Shown here: positions 60,933 to 64,000 of the stretch, in pieces
Position numbering within the stretch: the stretch's first letter is position 1
Layout: each line of letters opens with the position of its first letter
Source of the DNA: Bradyrhizobium sp. BTAi1
GTDB taxonomy: Bacteria; Pseudomonadota; Alphaproteobacteria; Rhizobiales; Xanthobacteraceae
Assembly (NCBI RefSeq): GCF_000015165.1
Contig: NC_009485.1
Span: 558,001-622,000 of the forward strand
Length of the DNA stretch: 64,000 nt
Reading direction: 5' to 3'
Program-made: the position numbers and the translations under genes
Notes under the pieces: generated by a model
Told to the model about the DNA's origin: nothing
The model's input: only the letters and a program-made list of their open reading frames with translations
Databases searched by the model: none

Positions 60933-62799
60933 GATATCGGTCGCAATCATCGGGGCCGGCTCGCGCGCGCTCAACGTGATCGAACATCTGGCTTGGCGGT
61001 TGTCGTCAGACTCGGCGCTTCCCGGTGTCGTGGTGCATCTCATCGATCCAGGCGAGCCGTGCGCCGGCGTGCATGTCGCCAATCAGTCCAGCCAACTGCT
61101 CACGAATACGCTTGCGTCACAGGTGACGATGTTCTCGCCGACGAACAGGCTCGAGCCAAAGTCGCCGCCGAGCGGGCCGTCCTTCACAGAATGGGCGCGT
61201 CGTCAGGGTTACCGCCGGTTCGGCACCGAGTATCGTCAGGCCGCCGGAGGTGAGGAGATCGGAGAGCTCGATTATCTTCCGCGCGCCATGCTGGGCGAGT
61301 ATCTCCGCGACGCATTCAGGATGGTGCTGCAGCGAGCGCCGAAAGCGATGACGGTGAAACACCACCGGACGACCGCCATCGACGTCTCGGAGCATCCGCG
61401 CCGCGTGCATCTCGAAAACGGTGACCGCATCCCGTGGGACGCGTTGATCATCGCGACGGGGCATTGCGAGCTCCAGCCCTCGCCCGAAGAGCTCAAAATC
61501 CAGTCGTTCGTGACACGTAATCGGTCGCGAAACAGTCGGCTCAGATACATCGGCAATCCGTACCCCACCTCGCGATTGGCGGAGATCTCCCGGTCCGACG
61601 TGGTGCTCGTTCAGGGTCTCGGATTGACGGCGTACGATGTCATTGCCGACCTGACCGCCGGTCGAGGAGGCGGGTTCGTCGAGACAGGCGGCGGGCTGCG
61701 CTACATCCGTTCCGGCGAGGAACCGCTCATTCGTCTGTTCTCGCGCCAGTCGCTTCCCTACGGAGCGAGAGGGGTCAACCAGAAGGGGGTCGACGGAGGG
61801 CATGTCGCTCAATTCCTCACCAGACCAGCTGTCGACGCCATTCGGGCGCGATCTGCCGCCGGCGGAATGGGGAAGCTCGACTTCCTGACCGACATCCTGC
61901 CGCTGATCCGGAAGGACATGGCGTTCGCGTATCGGTGCGCCGAGCAGCGGCGAAAGATCGATGTGGAGGACTTCCGGCCCACGCCGACGGAAGACGCGAT
62001 CATCGACCGGATCTTCGAGCCGAAGGAGCTGTTGTCTTGCGGCGGACTGAGTGAATTGCGATCACGCGTCGTGAAGTACCTGCGCGACGATTTGGCGGAG
62101 GCCGTCCGAGGCAATGTGGACAGCCCGTTGAAAGCGGCGACGGATGCCATCCGGGATCTCCGAGACGGTCTGTCTGCGGCCATCGAGTTCGGCGGACTGA
62201 CGCCGGAGTCCCATCGTTACGTCGTCGAGGTGTTTGTTCCGTTGACGAATCGGATCACATTCGGTCCGCCCTTGAGGCGCAACGCTGAATTGCTGGCCCT
62301 GATCGAGGCCGGCGTGGTCGACTGGGCAGGCGGCGCGGGAGCCAGGATTCGCCTTGATGAAGGTCTTGCGCGCTTCGTGGTTCAGACGACGTTCGGATCG
62401 AAAGAGGAGTGCGTCGCTGGTGACGTTCTCGTCACGGCGCGGGTGTTTGGTCACCGACCGCTCGAGGACGTTCGGCCGTTGTCGCGAAATCTGGTGGAGC
62501 GGGGCATCGCCCGGCCATTCTGCAACGGCAACTATCATCCGCACGGTCTCGACGTGGATCGCGGCCTGCGGCTGCTGCGAGCTGACGGATCACCAAATCG
62601 AAGCATCTGGGGAATCGGCTTCGTCACCGAAGGGCCGCGCTTTCATACCCATGCACTCCCGCGGCCCGGCCGGCGCTCGAGCCAACTGGCCGATGCTGCG
62701 CGACTCGTGGATGATCTCCTCGCGTCGTTCGCATCGGGAGCAGCGCCGCATGCTGCGGCGGCTCAAGCTGAAGTCCTGGCTGAAGAAGGGGTGCGGTGA
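60925..62799 (+). CDS. FAD/NAD(P)-binding protein of the cluster
   Basis: This 624-residue oxidoreductase of the PF13454 (NAD_binding_9) type opens VAIIGAGSRALNVIEHLAWR, a dinucleotide-binding fold, then SSQLLTNTLASQVTMFSP and WDALIIATGHCELQPSP. The C-terminal half (from about 400) has further segments FGPPLRRNAELLALIEAGVVDW and WGIGFVTEGPRFHTHALPRPG. These proteins resemble N-hydroxylating or general amine oxidising flavoproteins, but the reaction is undefined. Its ATG overlaps the aminomutase stop by 8 bp (GAGGAGG upstream). It probably oxidises a pathway intermediate. Confidence 0.75.
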   Translation: MSEISVAIIGAGSRALNVIEHLAWRLSSDSALPGVVVHLIDPGEPCAGVHVANQSSQLLTNTLASQVTMFSPTNRLEPKSPPSGPSFTEWARRQGYRRFGTEYRQAAGGEEIGELDYLPRAMLGEYLRDAFRMVLQRAPKAMTVKHHRTTAIDVSEHPRRVHLENGDRIPWDALIIATGHCELQPSPEELKIQSFVTRNRSRNSRLRYIGNPYPTSRLAEISRSDVVLVQGLGLTAYDVIADLTAGRGGGFVETGGGLRYIRSGEEPLIRLFSRQSLPYGARGVNQKGVDGGHVAQFLTRPAVDAIRARSAAGGMGKLDFLTDILPLIRKDMAFAYRCAEQRRKIDVEDFRPTPTEDAIIDRIFEPKELLSCGGLSELRSRVVKYLRDDLAEAVRGNVDSPLKAATDAIRDLRDGLSAAIEFGGLTPESHRYVVEVFVPLTNRITFGPPLRRNAELLALIEAGVVDWAGGAGARIRLDEGLARFVVQTTFGSKEECVAGDVLVTARVFGHRPLEDVRPLSRNLVERGIARPFCNGNYHPHGLDVDRGLRLLRADGSPNRSIWGIGFVTEGPRFHTHALPRPGRRSSQLADAARLVDDLLASFASGAAPHAAAAQAEVLAEEGVR

Positions 62800-63887
62800 T
62801 GCAACAAGATGCCCGCTCGCCCCTTGCGCATCTCGGCGGTGCTCTGGGGTTCGGCAAATATATGACCAACGCGATGGTGCTCTGTCGGTACAGCGACGGG
62901 ACTGGCTGGGAAAAGCCGAGCCTGGTCCCCTATGGGACGCTCGCATTCGACCCATGCGCGCTGGTGCTGCATTATGGCCAGGCGATCTATGAGGGGATGA
63001 AGGCATATCGATCCCCCGACGCCTCGATCGCGCTGTTTCGACCGGATCGCAACGCGGCGCGCTTCCGCGCTTCTGCACGGCGCATGGAGATGGCCGAGAT
63101 GCCGGAGGGCTTGTTCATCGAGGCAGTGAGCACCCTGGTGGACGCGCAACGCGATTGGGTGCCGGCTGGCGCGGAATCGTCGCTGTATCTGCGACCGGTC
63201 ATGGTCGCCGACGAAGCGGCATTCGGTGTGCGCAGATCGACGACTTACCTGTTCTTCATTGTCGCGACGCCCGTGGACGCGCTCTACCGCGACGGCATGG
63301 CGCCGTTCAGATTGATGGTGAGCGAGGACTTTGCCCGCGCGGCGCCCGGCGGCGGAGGAGATGCGAAGACATCGGGAAACTACGGCAGAACATTGATCGC
63401 GCTCGAAGCAGCGCGAAGGAGCGGCTTCAACAACGTTCTCTGGCTGGATCCGGTTGAACGTGAGTTCATCGAGGAGGCGGGGATCACGAATGTCTTCGTT
63501 CGCCGCGGGCGCGACCTGCTCACGCCGCCGCTCAACGGTCGCATTCTGCCGGGCGTGATGAGAGAGACGATCCTGCAAGTGGCCCGAGACTGGGGCCTGA
63601 GCGCGATCGAACGGGAAATTTCGGTTACGGAGCTGCTGAGCGGGATCGATGCAGGTGATGTTGATGAGGTGTTCCTGAGTGGCACAGCCGTTCACGTCGC
63701 TCCGGTCGGCGTCATCGCCCGGCGGGGGCGCGAACATCGATTGGCGGCCGCCGGGGAGGCGCAGAGCCTGGCGAAGCGGCTGTCGCAGGCCATATCCGAA
63801 ATCCAGCGAGGGCTGGTCGCGGATACGCGAGGTTGGATGCGCCGCGTCGCCGCGCCGTCAGACTGTCTGGTCCTAAGCGAGCCTTGA
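62799..63887 (+). CDS. Class IV (branched-chain-type) aminotransferase
   Basis: This 362-residue PLP enzyme of fold type IV has the YGQAIYEGMKAYR opening, GSSLYLRPV-like substrate strand (ESSLYLRPVMVA), the PLP lysine in GGDAKTSGNYGRTL, and the EEAGITNVFV glutamate. The C-terminal RILPGVMRETILQVARDWG and DEVFLSGTAVHVAPV are typical of branched-chain aminotransferases. Because it ends an operon with an aminomutase and is not near branched-chain synthesis genes, it may serve a special amino or keto acid. A GTG (62796) overlaps the previous stop; ATG 62799 is used. Confidence 0.85.
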   Translation: MQQDARSPLAHLGGALGFGKYMTNAMVLCRYSDGTGWEKPSLVPYGTLAFDPCALVLHYGQAIYEGMKAYRSPDASIALFRPDRNAARFRASARRMEMAEMPEGLFIEAVSTLVDAQRDWVPAGAESSLYLRPVMVADEAAFGVRRSTTYLFFIVATPVDALYRDGMAPFRLMVSEDFARAAPGGGGDAKTSGNYGRTLIALEAARRSGFNNVLWLDPVEREFIEEAGITNVFVRRGRDLLTPPLNGRILPGVMRETILQVARDWGLSAIEREISVTELLSGIDAGDVDEVFLSGTAVHVAPVGVIARRGREHRLAAAGEAQSLAKRLSQAISEIQRGLVADTRGWMRRVAAPSDCLVLSEP

Positions 63888-64000
63888 TTCAAGTCGGTTG
63901 CCGCTGATCGCAGGTCACAGCAAGCCTGCGCGACAGGGCGCGTCGCGCAGATCGTCTTGTCCGTCGGCAGACCTGCGTTGCGGGCTGACGGCTGGTCCGC

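Overview
The window looks like chromosomal DNA of a Bradyrhizobium-like alphaproteobacterium. The coding sequence is strongly GC-rich. Several palindromic intergenic repeats are of the kind common in Bradyrhizobium and Rhodopseudomonas. A complete homogentisate pathway, form II CoxL-type molybdenum hydroxylase genes, and trehalose genes with GGAAC-N17-GTT (EcfG-like) promoters also fit that group. The assignment comes from gene content; no search was run.

Core region, 1-29.6 kb. It opens with the C-terminus of an RND efflux permease, then a family 39-type glycosyltransferase (minus), a Crp/Fnr regulator (minus), an AsmA protein and a membrane adenylate/guanylate cyclase. A tyrosine/homogentisate block follows (8.5-17.0 kb): MarR regulator, FAD aromatic hydroxylase, DUF2783 protein, metallo-beta-lactamase-fold protein, hmgA, fahA, a DUF1272 zinc-ribbon protein, an Lrp regulator and divergent hpd. 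Together these take 4-hydroxyphenylpyruvate through homogentisate to fumarate and acetoacetate. Next come a CaiB-type CoA transferase, a coxS-coxL-coxM molybdenum hydroxylase operon (minus), a chemoreceptor, and an MFS transporter-otsB-otsA trehalose block with two candidate general-stress promoters.

Integrated island, 29.9-40.9 kb. A tRNA-Ser(GGA) gene is followed by a P4-type tyrosine integrase. A 14-bp copy of the tRNA 3' end recurs in direct orientation at 40934-40947, which bounds an element of about 11 kb. It carries an excisionase-like HTH protein, a DUF3987-type replication protein, two unknown proteins, an HNH endonuclease and a tight two-gene operon. That operon encodes a 1158-aa protein (degenerate SIR2-like domain, NTPase-like core, helical repeats) and a 465-aa protein with a TOPRIM-like nuclease domain. 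I infer that it is an uncharacterised anti-phage system, and it is the main candidate novelty of the window.

Insertion-scarred accessory region, 41-56 kb. It holds an IS5/IS427-type element with a frameshifted transposase, a remnant of a strawberry-notch-type gene, an IS5 remnant, an outer-membrane transporter, an 851-residue-class arylsulfatase (minus), a small secreted protein, an eight-CXXCH cytochrome fused to HEAT/TPR repeats and a DUF1254/DUF1214 protein. After these lies a decayed AMP-ligase gene beside a complete IS66 element (52947-55486) with a perfect 8-bp target duplication.

Metabolic cluster, 56.3-63.9 kb. After a GNAT acetyltransferase and a glutathione S-transferase comes a compact operon: TauD-type 2-oxoglutarate dioxygenase, cupin, lysine-2,3-aminomutase-type radical SAM enzyme, FAD/NAD(P)-binding protein and class IV aminotransferase. 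Most of its genes overlap. It looks like a pathway for a modified (probably beta-) amino acid whose product cannot be named from sequence alone.
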